40,883 nt of DNA from NCBI GenBank assembly GCA_026984915.1, contig JALSRG010000077.1:1-40883 (forward strand). Reading direction: 5' to 3'. Origin of the DNA: Marinosulfonomonas sp. Its GTDB lineage: Bacteria > Pseudomonadota > Alphaproteobacteria > Rhodobacterales > Rhodobacteraceae. Position 1 is the stretch's first letter; every line of letters starts with the position of its first letter. The position numbers and the translations under genes were made by a program. Below the pieces are notes generated by a model. It was given only the letters and a program-made list of their open reading frames with translations. It did no database searches and was not told where the DNA came from. Positions 15,446 through 24,125 of this stretch are shown here, one piece after another.

Positions 15446-16953
15446 CTGCGTATTGTTGTTTCCAGCAAGGATTTTACCGGCGTGTCGCCTATCATCGCCA
15501 CCCGCCTTGTGGCGACCGACAGACCCAGCAGCAGCCACAAGAATTTCAGATATTTTGCATGGCCCAACAAGCCGCAAACGAGAAAGGCAATGAGCCCCGC
15601 CTTTATGCAGATTGCCAGAATGCGCAGATGCGGTGGCCCGGTCTTTTCCGCCATCGTCAGTTCACGGAACGTAAACACGAAAATTCCGAAGTAAAAGACA
15701 AATCCGACCAATCCGTATTCGACGAGAATTTCAAGTTCCAGATTGTGGGGGCCGATATTTGACACAAGTTCCCGCCCCTCGACAACCGATCGTTCCATTT
15801 CAAATGCCCAGGCCTGCAACCGGGGGTCTTCTGGCCATTTGGTCAGCATGGCTTCGTAGAAATTCGTTCCGAACCCCTTGTACCCATAGCCGAAAATAGG
15901 CTGGTTCGACCAAATCCTTGCCGCTTGCGAAACATACAGCTTGCGCAAAGGTGTGCTGCCCTCTTTCAGGTACTTTGAAGAAAACATCCTGTCGACAAAC
16001 CCTGCGGGCAGATAAAATGCACCGACCAGAATACCGACAATGACCAGAAACAGCATTGGCTTGAAAGGCACTGTACGGCGCCAGATCAGGTAAGTTCCGG
16101 CAATCCCCAGCCCAAGAAAACCGGTACGTGTATAGCTGAGGACCAATGCCACAAGCTGCAACCCGCCCAGAAACATGACAAAAAATCTGGGCCAGAATGA
16201 TTCCCATCTGTGCCAGGCATAGATCAGCAGGGGCACGGACATCGCAATCGAATAGGCCAGCCAGTTGGCATCGCCGATACCACCGGTAATCCGCTTGATC
16301 ACAACACCACTCAGCGATTCACGGTCAATGATGCCGCCGATTGCCCCCAGCGCCAGCCTCGGATCATCTGATTCAATCGCAAGCTGGGGCAGGAAATGCT
16401 CCATCAACCCGATGATACCCGTCAACGCCATTGCTGCGGAAAAGGTCCAGACCGTTATGTCCAGCATCCGGTTCGATTGCCCGGCGATTGTGCCAACCAG
16501 CGTCAGCAGCAGTGTCATCTGGATCAGGCGGTTCGTGCCTTCCAGGAAAGCGGTTTCCGGATTCTGGACAAGGAAATCCCACCAGAAAACCACAACCAGA
16601 AAACCGAATATCGGTTTGTAGACTGAAGATTTCGTTATTTTCCAGCCGGAAAACATCATGTGAAGCATGACTGCGCCCAGCGTTATGGCCCCAAACATCT
16701 TGGACATGCTAAGCGGGGCGCCGGTAATATGCGAACTCCCCAGAACCTGAAACGACGTGTTGGCGAAAACAACTATCGCCAGACCGACGATCGGATGGAC
16801 CAGAGACAAGAATACGACCAGAATCCCGACGGAAATAACCAGCCCCTTTGCCGGCCCCAGCAAAAGGATCAGCGCACTGGCCAGCGCTATTCCATAGAAA
16901 AGATTAACTTTTGGCCGTGTTGCGGCCTTCAAAGTCGTTTCAATCAAACTCAT
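15442..16953 (-). CDS. O-antigen polymerase/ligase-family membrane protein (Wzy-like)
   Basis: This 503-aa integral membrane protein has around 11-12 hydrophobic segments and a large soluble loop between about residues 330 and 400. The motif SYTRTGFLGLGIAG, just after a run of membrane helices, is the signature of the Wzy_C/O-antigen ligase family. Given Wzx, Wzc-like and Wza-like proteins in the same locus, it is probably the polymerase that joins repeat units in the periplasm, although ligases share the fold. It is first of a two-gene minus unit; the start at 16953 faces the divergent SDR. Confidence 0.82.
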   Translation of the reverse strand: MSLIETTLKAATRPKVNLFYGIALASALILLLGPAKGLVISVGILVVFLSLVHPIVGLAIVVFANTSFQVLGSSHITGAPLSMSKMFGAITLGAVMLHMMFSGWKITKSSVYKPIFGFLVVVFWWDFLVQNPETAFLEGTNRLIQMTLLLTLVGTIAGQSNRMLDITVWTFSAAMALTGIIGLMEHFLPQLAIESDDPRLALGAIGGIIDRESLSGVVIKRITGGIGDANWLAYSIAMSVPLLIYAWHRWESFWPRFFVMFLGGLQLVALVLSYTRTGFLGLGIAGTYLIWRRTVPFKPMLFLVIVGILVGAFYLPAGFVDRMFSSKYLKEGSTPLRKLYVSQAARIWSNQPIFGYGYKGFGTNFYEAMLTKWPEDPRLQAWAFEMERSVVEGRELVSNIGPHNLELEILVEYGLVGFVFYFGIFVFTFRELTMAEKTGPPHLRILAICIKAGLIAFLVCGLLGHAKYLKFLWLLLGLSVATRRVAMIGDTPVKSLLETTIRR

Positions 16954-17129
16954 TCCGGGCTTTCAAAAAATTCGCCGCCAAACTGCTTTTAGAATTGCAT
17001 TCGCGGGCAATATAGGCAAGAAAAACCCTTCAGAGATTATTATTTCTCGGCTTGTAAAACATTCAAACTCGAAAAAGAGTATTAGCAGTTTCGAATTTAC
17101 CCAGGACCGCTTATTGAAAGGCGAATGCA
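16954..17129. promoter_or_regulatory. Divergent intergenic region between wzy-like and main assembly operon
   Basis: These 176 AT-rich bases must carry promoters for both directions. I see small inverted repeats (GAGA-N8-TCTC near 17034 and ACTC-GAAAAA-GAGT near 17067) but no promoter strong enough to place. Confidence 0.4.
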
Positions 17130-18071
17130 TTGGCATTCAGAACCAGCCAGAACCCACCGCTGCGTGACGCAAAGATCCTGGTGACGGGCGCCAATGGCTT
17201 TCTGGGAAAGCAGTTGTGCTGCCAACTGGAACAGCAAGGCGCATCCGTTGTCCGGCTGGTACGAAGGCTTCCGAAAAAAGCAGGGCAGCCGAATCTTTTC
17301 GTATCAATGGATCTTACCGATGGAGATTTATCTGCCCTGCTCGGTGATCTGGCCCCTGATGCTGTCATTCACTGTGCCGGAAAAACCGGCGAACCCCGGA
17401 ACTTTGAACAGCAAATGGAACAGTATGCGGCAAACTTCGTCGCAACAGCCCGGCTGATTGAGGCCTTGAAAACCCAGGACAAGCCAGCGCGGCTGATCCT
17501 TGTATCCTCTGCGGCAATCTATGCGCCAATGAACAAAGGGCAGCAAGCCATCGCAGAAACGCATCCGTGGCGCCCCACCAGCAAATACGGGGTTGGCAAG
17601 GCCGCCGCGGCCATGCTTGGCCAGACTTTCATTGAGCGTCGGGAACTCCCTGTTGTCATTGCCGTTCCATTCAACATCATCGGCAAAGGCCAGCCAGCCA
17701 AACTGGTCCCTCAGGCATTTATCGACCGGTTACGGGAAAACCCCGATGAAATCACCGTCGGGGATCTTGGCGCAATACGTGACTGGATAGATATACGTGA
17801 TGTTGCTTCGGCGCTCATTTGCCTTCTGGAGCCGTCGGTGCCGGCCGGAATTTACAACATAGCATCCGGCACGGGGGCAAGCGTCGGCTCATTGCTGGAT
17901 GACCTTTGTGAAATCCTGCAAATCCGCCCGGTGATAAAGACCGATTTTTCGGCTGGAAATCTGCACTCGGTTCCAGTTAGTATCGGAGATATAACGAAAA
18001 TTAAAAAATTCAGTAATTGGTACCCAAAGTTTTCTGTGAAAGACTCACTTTCTGATATGCTTCGGAACTAA
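17130..18071 (+). CDS. NAD-dependent epimerase/dehydratase (extended SDR)
   Basis: This 313-aa protein has TGANGFLG at residues 19-26, SSAAIY at 126-131 and the YGVGK pair (Y153, K157), so the Ser-Tyr-Lys set of an active SDR is present. It lacks the TDE triad of 4,6-dehydratases, which suggests an epimerase or 4-ketoreductase acting on a nucleotide sugar. The start is TTG at 17130 with AAAGG about 9 bases before it; no in-frame ATG is near. It is first gene of the plus-strand operon that leads to export functions. Confidence 0.78.
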   Translation: MAFRTSQNPPLRDAKILVTGANGFLGKQLCCQLEQQGASVVRLVRRLPKKAGQPNLFVSMDLTDGDLSALLGDLAPDAVIHCAGKTGEPRNFEQQMEQYAANFVATARLIEALKTQDKPARLILVSSAAIYAPMNKGQQAIAETHPWRPTSKYGVGKAAAAMLGQTFIERRELPVVIAVPFNIIGKGQPAKLVPQAFIDRLRENPDEITVGDLGAIRDWIDIRDVASALICLLEPSVPAGIYNIASGTGASVGSLLDDLCEILQIRPVIKTDFSAGNLHSVPVSIGDITKIKKFSNWYPKFSVKDSLSDMLRN

Positions 18072-18105
18072 CAATTTTTAAGGCCCGTTTTCAGGGAGAG
18101 CGCAA

Positions 18106-19095
18106 ATGCATTGGCAAGGAAAACATGTACTCGTTACGGGCGGTGCCGGCTTTATTGGCAGCCACCTGTGCGAACGCCTGTTGGATGCCGGTGCCAAGGT
18201 TACGGTTTTCACGCGATACAGTTCGAACGGCATTCAGGGCGCGCTGCTGGATGTGCCGGAAACGGCCTTTTCGCAACTCAATATCATTGCGGGTGATCTC
18301 AGGGATGCTTCCGGGGTCGAAGCTGCTGTTTCAGGTCAGGATGTTGTTTTTCATCTCGCGGCCCATATCGGCATTCCCTATTCCTATGTGCATCCAAATG
18401 ACGTGGTTCAGGTCAATGTAAACGGTACCGTCAATGTGCTGGAGGCGTGCCGCCGGGCAAAGACAGGGAAAATTGTCCTGTTTTCCACCTCGGAAACCTA
18501 CGGTACCGCGCAATATACGCCGATCGACGAAAACCACCCGATGCATCCGCAGTCCCCCTATGCCGCCAGCAAGGTCAGCGCCGACCAGATCGGCCTGTCA
18601 TACGCGCGTTCATTTGACATGCCCGTCGCCATCTGCCGGCCCTTCAACACATACGGGCCGCGTCAGCCGGCCCGGGCGGTGTTGCCAACCATTATTGTGC
18701 AGGCCCTTTCACGCGATGCTGTTCACCTGGGGTCTCTGACCCCCAGACGCGACCTGTTGTATGTTGCAGATACTGTCCGGGGTGCCATGCGTATTGCTGA
18801 AGAAGACGCCACAATCGGCCAAACCATCAATCTGGCCACGGGCTCGGATGTTTCCATCGGGGATCTGGCAAACACGGTTCTGGCGCAACTCGGGGTGAAC
18901 AAGCCGATTCTGACCGATGCAGCCCGCATCCGGCCCGACAAGAGCGAGGTCATGCAATTGCTGGGTGACGCAAGCCGCGCGTCTGAATTGCTGCAGTGGC
19001 AGCCGGAAACAACTTTGGAAGACGGCATTCAGAAAACAATTTCCTGGGTAAAGCGAAACATGCATCTGTTTCACGACACAGGATATCGGATTTAA
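18106..19095 (+). CDS. LegB-like NAD-dependent 4,6-dehydratase
   Basis: This 329-aa extended SDR has TGGAGFIGSH at 11-20, STSETYGTAQYTPIDE from 127 and YAASK (Y152, K156). It continues RPFNTYGPRQPARAVLPTII and LGSLTPRRDLLYVADTVRG. This combination is the hallmark of the LegB-type subfamily, which makes a 4-keto-6-deoxy-HexNAc nucleotide in legionaminic acid synthesis, and of close relatives in other surface glycans. None of the other legionaminic acid genes (LegC, LegI and so on) are here, so another product is likely. Start at 18106 with GGGAGAG upstream; a nucleotidyltransferase follows after 23 bases. Confidence 0.8.
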   Translation: MHWQGKHVLVTGGAGFIGSHLCERLLDAGAKVTVFTRYSSNGIQGALLDVPETAFSQLNIIAGDLRDASGVEAAVSGQDVVFHLAAHIGIPYSYVHPNDVVQVNVNGTVNVLEACRRAKTGKIVLFSTSETYGTAQYTPIDENHPMHPQSPYAASKVSADQIGLSYARSFDMPVAICRPFNTYGPRQPARAVLPTIIVQALSRDAVHLGSLTPRRDLLYVADTVRGAMRIAEEDATIGQTINLATGSDVSIGDLANTVLAQLGVNKPILTDAARIRPDKSEVMQLLGDASRASELLQWQPETTLEDGIQKTISWVKRNMHLFHDTGYRI

Positions 19096-19118
19096 GGCGT
19101 TTATTGGGAGGAGACGGA

Positions 19119-19835
19119 ATGCAGGCGGTTATTCTGGCCGGAGGACAGGGACAGAGGCTGAGGCCGTATACCTCGGTTCTGCCAAAGCCCCTGATGCCCA
19201 TCGGCGAAAGGCCGATACTGGATATCATCTTGCGCCAGTTGAAATATCATGGCGTGGACGAGGTCATCGTCGCGCTCGGTTATCTGGGACCGTTGATTCA
19301 ATCCTACCTGGATCAGTCCGAGATCGGAAAGCAGTTGAATATCCGCTATCACTGGGAGGAAAAGCCGCTTGGAACGGCCGGCGCGGTGGGCTCCATCGAA
19401 GGTTTGAACGGGCCTTTCTTTGTCATGAATGGTGACATCCTGACCTCGCTCGACTTTGCCGAAATGTATCAGACCCATATCAAGGACGGCGCCGATCTGA
19501 CCGTCGGAACCGTAAAGACGGACGTGAAGGTTGAACTCGGAGTCCTGTCAATGGACAAGACCGGGCATATCATTGGCTATGATGAAAAACCGACACTGAG
19601 TTACGCAGCCAGCATGGGGATCTATGTGTACTCCCCCGAAATTCTCGCCCGGATAAAACCAAACGAATACCTGGACGCGCCGACGCTCGTGCTTGATCTC
19701 ATATCAGACAAGCGAAAGGTTTTATCCTACGCACCCGATTGCAAATGGATCGATATGGGAAACCGCGGCGAGCATGAACGGGCGACAGAGGAGTTCCTGG
19801 AAAACAGGGCCACGTACCTGAAAGGAGATTTCTAG
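19119..19835 (+). CDS. Sugar-1-phosphate nucleotidyltransferase
   Basis: This 238-aa NTP-transferase fold protein has AGGQGQRLRPYTSVLPKPLMP at the start (GGxGxRLxPxT...PKP), NGDIL for metal binding in mid-protein and DEKP later. It activates a sugar phosphate with a nucleotide, probably the precursor for the LegB-like enzyme in front of it. It resembles GDP-mannose or heptose guanylyltransferases as much as glucose thymidylyltransferases, so the nucleotide cannot be fixed. The ATG at 19119 has GGGAGGAG 6 bases upstream. The long upstream open frame from 18996 overlaps the previous gene and is not used. Confidence 0.83.
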   Translation: MQAVILAGGQGQRLRPYTSVLPKPLMPIGERPILDIILRQLKYHGVDEVIVALGYLGPLIQSYLDQSEIGKQLNIRYHWEEKPLGTAGAVGSIEGLNGPFFVMNGDILTSLDFAEMYQTHIKDGADLTVGTVKTDVKVELGVLSMDKTGHIIGYDEKPTLSYAASMGIYVYSPEILARIKPNEYLDAPTLVLDLISDKRKVLSYAPDCKWIDMGNRGEHERATEEFLENRATYLKGDF

Positions 19836-21076
19836 TGCTCAGAGTCCACCGTGTTATTCTTTGCCTGCTTTTGCTATTCACAAATGCCCCTGCCCTGAAC
19901 GCACAGGATACCGCATCACTTCCCGTCGGCGAAGGCGATCAGTTGCGTCTTCAGATTTTCGGGCAGGAAAACATATCGGGCGTTTACCAGATCGGCCCGA
20001 ACGGGACTCTGGAAATCCCCGGCCTTGGCGTGCTGCATGACCTGAAGACATTCAGCGACATGCGCGCCGGCGTGCAAAAGCTGATCGATGCGAACCTTGG
20101 CCTGCCGGATACAGCCTTTTCCGTAACCATGCAAGAATGGCGGCCCGTTTATGTTGGCGGTTACGTTGCCGAACCGGGACGCAAGCCCTATTCCCCCGGA
20201 TTGCGGGCCGCGCATGCGATCGCATTGGCCGGCGGCTGGCGTGTTCGCCAGTCCGATCTGCTGACACAAACCATCCAGATCAACCAGGAGAAAGAACGCC
20301 TGGCCCAGGCCCAGACCCGTCTGGCCAAGGCCCTGATCACCGAGGCCCGGTTGGATGCGGAACTGAATGGCGGCGTTTTTGACCAGATCCCTGATGCTGC
20401 CATTGCCTTGGTCGGACAGGATATCGCCCGGCAGTTGGCCGAGACCGACCGGAAAATATCCGAAACAAAACAACAAAGCTTTGCCTTGGCGAAAAAGCGG
20501 ATCGGGGCAGCGCTGGATATCAATTCCGAGGATATTTCCGCACAGCAGTCTTTTACCAGTTCCCTGAAAACCCAGCTTGAACTTGTCCGGGGCGATTTGG
20601 AACGGTTGAAACCGCTGATCGACAAGGGCGCCATAACCGGCGCAAGAATACTGGCGTTGCGAAAGGACTTTGTCCAGATCGAGGGCCAGGTCGGTCAGGC
20701 CACGGCCTCGCTTGCGAATGCCCGCACCAGCCGGGTGGTGCTGCAAGAGGAAAAGAACGTTCTGGATCTGCAGATCAAACTGGACACGCTCAGCGAGAGG
20801 GCCTCTGTCCAGTTGAGCATTCTTGAGGCCAGGGCAGCGATTGAAACCATTTCAAACACATTGGAAACCGCGGGGGCTTCTCCGATCATTCTGGGCACAG
20901 GCAAACGCAAGGGCGATTGCAAGTTGTTGATCCTCCGAAACCTTCCCGGTGAAGCGACGCCCACCTTGCTTGAAGCCAACGCCATGACCCCCCTGATGCC
21001 CGGCGATCTGTTGCAGGTCGGGCGCAAACACCGCAGTTGCCCGGATTTACTTACCATGAGTGGATTAAACGAATGA
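19835..21076 (+). CDS. Polysaccharide export outer-membrane protein (ExoF/Wza-like)
   Basis: This 413-aa protein has a signal peptide (hydrophobic residues 8-21, cleavage after LNA at about 23). A polysaccharide export domain follows (GEGDQLRLQIFGQENISG, GTLEIPGLG), then an SLBB-type segment (VYVGGYVAEPGRKPYSPGL) and a long helical, probably coiled-coil middle (about 145-330). This is the build of alphaproteobacterial ExoF proteins, which form the periplasmic and outer-membrane part of the exporter. The GTG start at 19835 overlaps the upstream TAG and has AAAGGAG before it. Its stop overlaps the next start as ATGA. Confidence 0.85.
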   Translation: MLRVHRVILCLLLLFTNAPALNAQDTASLPVGEGDQLRLQIFGQENISGVYQIGPNGTLEIPGLGVLHDLKTFSDMRAGVQKLIDANLGLPDTAFSVTMQEWRPVYVGGYVAEPGRKPYSPGLRAAHAIALAGGWRVRQSDLLTQTIQINQEKERLAQAQTRLAKALITEARLDAELNGGVFDQIPDAAIALVGQDIARQLAETDRKISETKQQSFALAKKRIGAALDINSEDISAQQSFTSSLKTQLELVRGDLERLKPLIDKGAITGARILALRKDFVQIEGQVGQATASLANARTSRVVLQEEKNVLDLQIKLDTLSERASVQLSILEARAAIETISNTLETAGASPIILGTGKRKGDCKLLILRNLPGEATPTLLEANAMTPLMPGDLLQVGRKHRSCPDLLTMSGLNE

Positions 21077-22737
21077 AAGCCATTTTTCAGCACAAAGGTC
21101 CAAATCGAAAGAATATGAAAATATATGTTCCAAAGGACAATGCTTCCGATGCAGAGGCACAGGAACACGCTGGCAACCTGGCCCGGAATCTTTGGACACC
21201 GCCCGATGCTTTCCGGTTGCTGACGGCTCTCATGAGCCATGCAATCTGGCTGATACTCGCGCCAATCGCTGCTGTTTTACTGACATTTCTTTATATCCAG
21301 ATCAGCAATCCGACATACGAAATCGGAACACAGATCATGGTGCGTTTCGGGCAGGAACTTGCCGCGCCGGCGACCGTCTCCACGCAGATGGACCAGCAGG
21401 TTATTCCCATTTCCAAACGCCTTGAGGATACGACTGCGGAAGTTCAGATCATGAAGGATCCGCTGCTCATCCGGCAGGTCGCAGAAGAACTGGGCGAAGA
21501 TTTCTTCTATGCCACACCCGAACCCGTTACCTGGCTGCAGAAAATCAAGCATTCGGTCAGTCAGTTTGTTCGCAACACAAAGGAAAGCATCCGCAATGCC
21601 ATGGTCAAGATCGGCGTCTTGCCAAAGCTCAGCAAGATGGACCGGGTCATCCTTTTCCTGCAATCCTCTCTTTCCGTGGAACACGTGACGCGCTCTGATG
21701 TCATAGAGGTCAAGCTCGATTATCCCGATCCCGATCTGGGCGAGGAAATACTGCGGCGGTTCATTGCCAAATACTTTGAAAAACGGGAACGTATTTACCG
21801 CAATGATCTCATTCCCGAATTCTTCAGCGAGGAACTGGCCCCGCTCAAGGCGGAACTGAAACGCGCTGAAGACGACTATAGTGAGGCCCAGAACAGGCTC
21901 AAGGCATGGTCGGTTGAAGACCAGAGAAGACTGCGGGTGCAGCGCCGCGAAGAGCTTTCGCAGGATCTTGAGACAACATTGTCCACGCTGACCGTGGCAA
22001 AAGAGCGGTTGAACCGCATAGAGCGGGCCCTTGCCCAACTGCAAGAGTTTGTGCCGTCTTCATTGTCCCTGCACAGCAATCCGATCCGGGAAGAACTGGA
22101 ACTGAAGCTCATCGAGCTTGAGTTGCAGCTTGGCTTTGACAAGCGGAAATTTGGCGACAAATCCCAGCAGGTTCTGGGGCTTGAGAAAAAAATCGAAGAG
22201 CTGCGTGCCTATATAGCTGACCAGCCGCAACTGACACAGAATGAGGACGTCAAGAAAACCAATCCGCTGAGAGAAGCCTTTCTGAAGCAGAAACTGGATA
22301 CCGAACTCTTGATTTCGACAAGCGAAGTGCACTCTCAGACTCTGCGCTCGGAACTGGCCCGTCTGGATAAGGAACTCAGTGATATCGATCAGGCCGGTTT
22401 GCTGCTGGTACGCAAACTGCGCGAGGTTCAGCGGCTCAGAAGAAAGTATGAGCGCTACCAGAAAGGGCTGGACGAGGCGCGGATAACCGATGCCATTTCC
22501 AAGGCCAGCATTTCGAATGTCGTTGTCATAGCCGAACCCAAAGGCGGTATAGCCCCGGTCAAGCCGCGTGTGACCAGACTGCTTGCCGTCGCCATATTGT
22601 TTTCGCTCGCTCTGGCCAGCGGCCTGATTCTGCTGATCGATTCCCTTCGACCCAAAATCCGGACCAATCGGGATATAGCGGATTATGTCGAGGATGGCGT
22701 GATCGTACGTGCCATTGCCGAAAGGGGGCGGACCTGA
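21073..22737 (+). CDS. Wzc/GumC-like polysaccharide co-polymerase (no kinase domain)
   Basis: This 554-aa inner-membrane protein has membrane segments at about 56-76 and 503-522, enclosing a large periplasmic region with strong coiled-coil stretches (roughly 240-470). The Wzz-type N-terminal domain (PTYEIGTQIMVRFG) and the Pro-rich GGIAPVKPRV before the last helix are typical of chain-length regulators. The cytoplasmic tail is only about 30 residues, so the tyrosine kinase is not fused; a CpsD-like gene follows directly. The ATG at 21073 overlaps the previous stop (ATGA). A later ATG at 21115 is possible. Confidence 0.87.
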   Translation: MKAIFQHKGPNRKNMKIYVPKDNASDAEAQEHAGNLARNLWTPPDAFRLLTALMSHAIWLILAPIAAVLLTFLYIQISNPTYEIGTQIMVRFGQELAAPATVSTQMDQQVIPISKRLEDTTAEVQIMKDPLLIRQVAEELGEDFFYATPEPVTWLQKIKHSVSQFVRNTKESIRNAMVKIGVLPKLSKMDRVILFLQSSLSVEHVTRSDVIEVKLDYPDPDLGEEILRRFIAKYFEKRERIYRNDLIPEFFSEELAPLKAELKRAEDDYSEAQNRLKAWSVEDQRRLRVQRREELSQDLETTLSTLTVAKERLNRIERALAQLQEFVPSSLSLHSNPIREELELKLIELELQLGFDKRKFGDKSQQVLGLEKKIEELRAYIADQPQLTQNEDVKKTNPLREAFLKQKLDTELLISTSEVHSQTLRSELARLDKELSDIDQAGLLLVRKLREVQRLRRKYERYQKGLDEARITDAISKASISNVVVIAEPKGGIAPVKPRVTRLLAVAILFSLALASGLILLIDSLRPKIRTNRDIADYVEDGVIVRAIAERGRT

Positions 22738-23375
22738 TGGATCAGATCAAACGTGCCAGAACACTGCGCAACGAAGCCTCGCGCCTGTTTTCCGACATGC
22801 GGCGCAATTACCCCGAGAGCCGCAGCCTGCTTGTCACCGGATGTTCGGGAAAAGAGGGCAGCACAACCCTGTCTTTTGCCCTGGCCATTGCTGCCAGCAG
22901 GATTGAAAATGCCAAAGTCCTGATCGTTGACGCCAATTTTTTCAAACCCACGGCAAGCAGCCTGATGAAAGCGGCGAAAAAGCCGGGATTGCGCAACATC
23001 ATGGACGCCCCGGAAAACTATGCGGATTACCTGGTTGAGTTTCAGGAAAACATCCAGGTCTTGCCGGCGGGACAGGGCAAAACCGAGATGATAGACCTGA
23101 TGCGGTCGGGGGCGCTTCAGGCCCTGCAGAATTCTGCACGCTTTGTGTTTGATTTCGTTATCTGGGATACGCGGGCGATAAACATCTCGGCCAGCACAAA
23201 AATCCTGCTCTCCGTCGTCCCGCATGTGCTTCTGGTAACGGAATCCGACAGGACCAGAATGGACCATTTTTCCAGCAGCCTGCACGAAATCGAAGGACTC
23301 AAGGCGCAGTTGATCGCGATCCTGAGAAACCGGGCCGGTCGCCGGGCCTTTAGCGCCGGGGCTGACCAGCAGTAA
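22737..23375 (+). CDS. CpsD/CapB-like ATPase partner of the co-polymerase, degenerate P-loop
   Basis: This 212-aa ParA/BY-kinase-like protein has VLIVDANFFKP (D65, Walker A') and FDFVIWDTR (D144, Walker B). The P-loop reads GCSGKEGSTT (residues 35-44) where the family normally has PGEGKST. The lysine that contacts ATP phosphates is missing from its place, with another lysine two residues upstream of EG. The C-terminus has no tyrosine cluster. It starts by TGATG overlap with the Wzc-like gene, so the two form a split Wzc. It may bind nucleotide in a changed way or be a pseudo-kinase regulating assembly. Confidence 0.8.
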   Translation: MDQIKRARTLRNEASRLFSDMRRNYPESRSLLVTGCSGKEGSTTLSFALAIAASRIENAKVLIVDANFFKPTASSLMKAAKKPGLRNIMDAPENYADYLVEFQENIQVLPAGQGKTEMIDLMRSGALQALQNSARFVFDFVIWDTRAINISASTKILLSVVPHVLLVTESDRTRMDHFSSSLHEIEGLKAQLIAILRNRAGRRAFSAGADQQ

Positions 23376-23432
23376 GACGTTGCCACGCATGAATCCATTT
23401 TCCGCTCATTTTCAACCGATTGGGCGCTGATG

Positions 23433-23460
23433 TTGCATCGTTTCCTTGAACCGGTATAAA
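23433..23460 (+). promoter_or_regulatory. Predicted promoter for the dedA unit
   Basis: TTGCAT and TATAAA are spaced by 16 bases and lie 35 bases upstream of the dedA ATG, inside the 120-bp gap that follows the CpsD-like gene. It suggests that the last three genes can be transcribed on their own. Confidence 0.5.
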
Positions 23461-23495
23461 TTGACAGGAACGCCGCAAACGGGCCCAGGCGCCAT

Positions 23496-24125
23496 ATGAC
23501 CGAAGCGAACACATTAGAAACCTGGCTGACCGCGGCGATTGCCGATCCGTGGCTTCAGATCGGATTGATCGTTATTGGCACCTTCATTCTGGAAGACGCG
23601 ACAACCATTCTGGCCGCCATCCTCGTGGCGGATGGAATCGTCCCCATGATCGCAGCACTCGCCGGTTTGTATGCGGGCGTCATTCTGGGCGATCTTGGTT
23701 TATACGGGTTTGGGCGGCTTGTCTCAACAAACGGTCACGCCAGGAAAATCGAACGTCACAGAATACTTGCGCCGTTCAAGATATGGCTTGATGCCCGGAT
23801 GATCCTGACCGTGTTTGCGGTGCGTTTCGTCCCCGGCCTGCGCCTGCCGACCTATACCGCCACCGGTTTTTTCCGCCTCGATTTTCGCCGTTTCGCATTC
23901 ACAGTCATTGCAGCGACAACAATATGGACCACCCTGCTGTTTGTCGGGTCCTATTATTTTGGCACGCTGACATCCCATTCCCTGGGTGGTTGGAGGTGGG
24001 GCATCGGGCTGATATTTGCCGCACTTATTTTTCTCGTCGGCCGTGCAAACACCAAGAAATATACGCCGCATTCAACCCCGGATGATCCTGCGGAAAACCC
24101 TTTTGAAAAAGGAAACAGAAAATGA
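23496..24125 (+). CDS. DedA-family (VTT domain) membrane protein
   Basis: This 209-aa protein has the DedA features: FILED near 30-34, GVILGD (G65, D66) followed by LGLYGFGRL, and the conserved RFVPGLR (R110, P113, G114, R116), with several membrane helices. DedA proteins are linked to membrane lipid and undecaprenyl-phosphate translocation and to membrane stress resistance. Its place behind a Wzx/Wzy locus fits recycling of the lipid carrier, but its own promoter and coupling to an ATP-grasp gene point to a separate function. The stop overlaps the next ATG (ATGA). Confidence 0.85.
   Translation: MTEANTLETWLTAAIADPWLQIGLIVIGTFILEDATTILAAILVADGIVPMIAALAGLYAGVILGDLGLYGFGRLVSTNGHARKIERHRILAPFKIWLDARMILTVFAVRFVPGLRLPTYTATGFFRLDFRRFAFTVIAATTIWTTLLFVGSYYFGTLTSHSLGGWRWGIGLIFAALIFLVGRANTKKYTPHSTPDDPAENPFEKGNRK

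Noticed and set aside
15445-15577. 44-residue N-terminal extension of the GT4 gene
   Set aside because: It lies wholly within the 3' end of the polymerase gene, and the ATGA overlap at 15445 plus the family-like start make the shorter form more likely.
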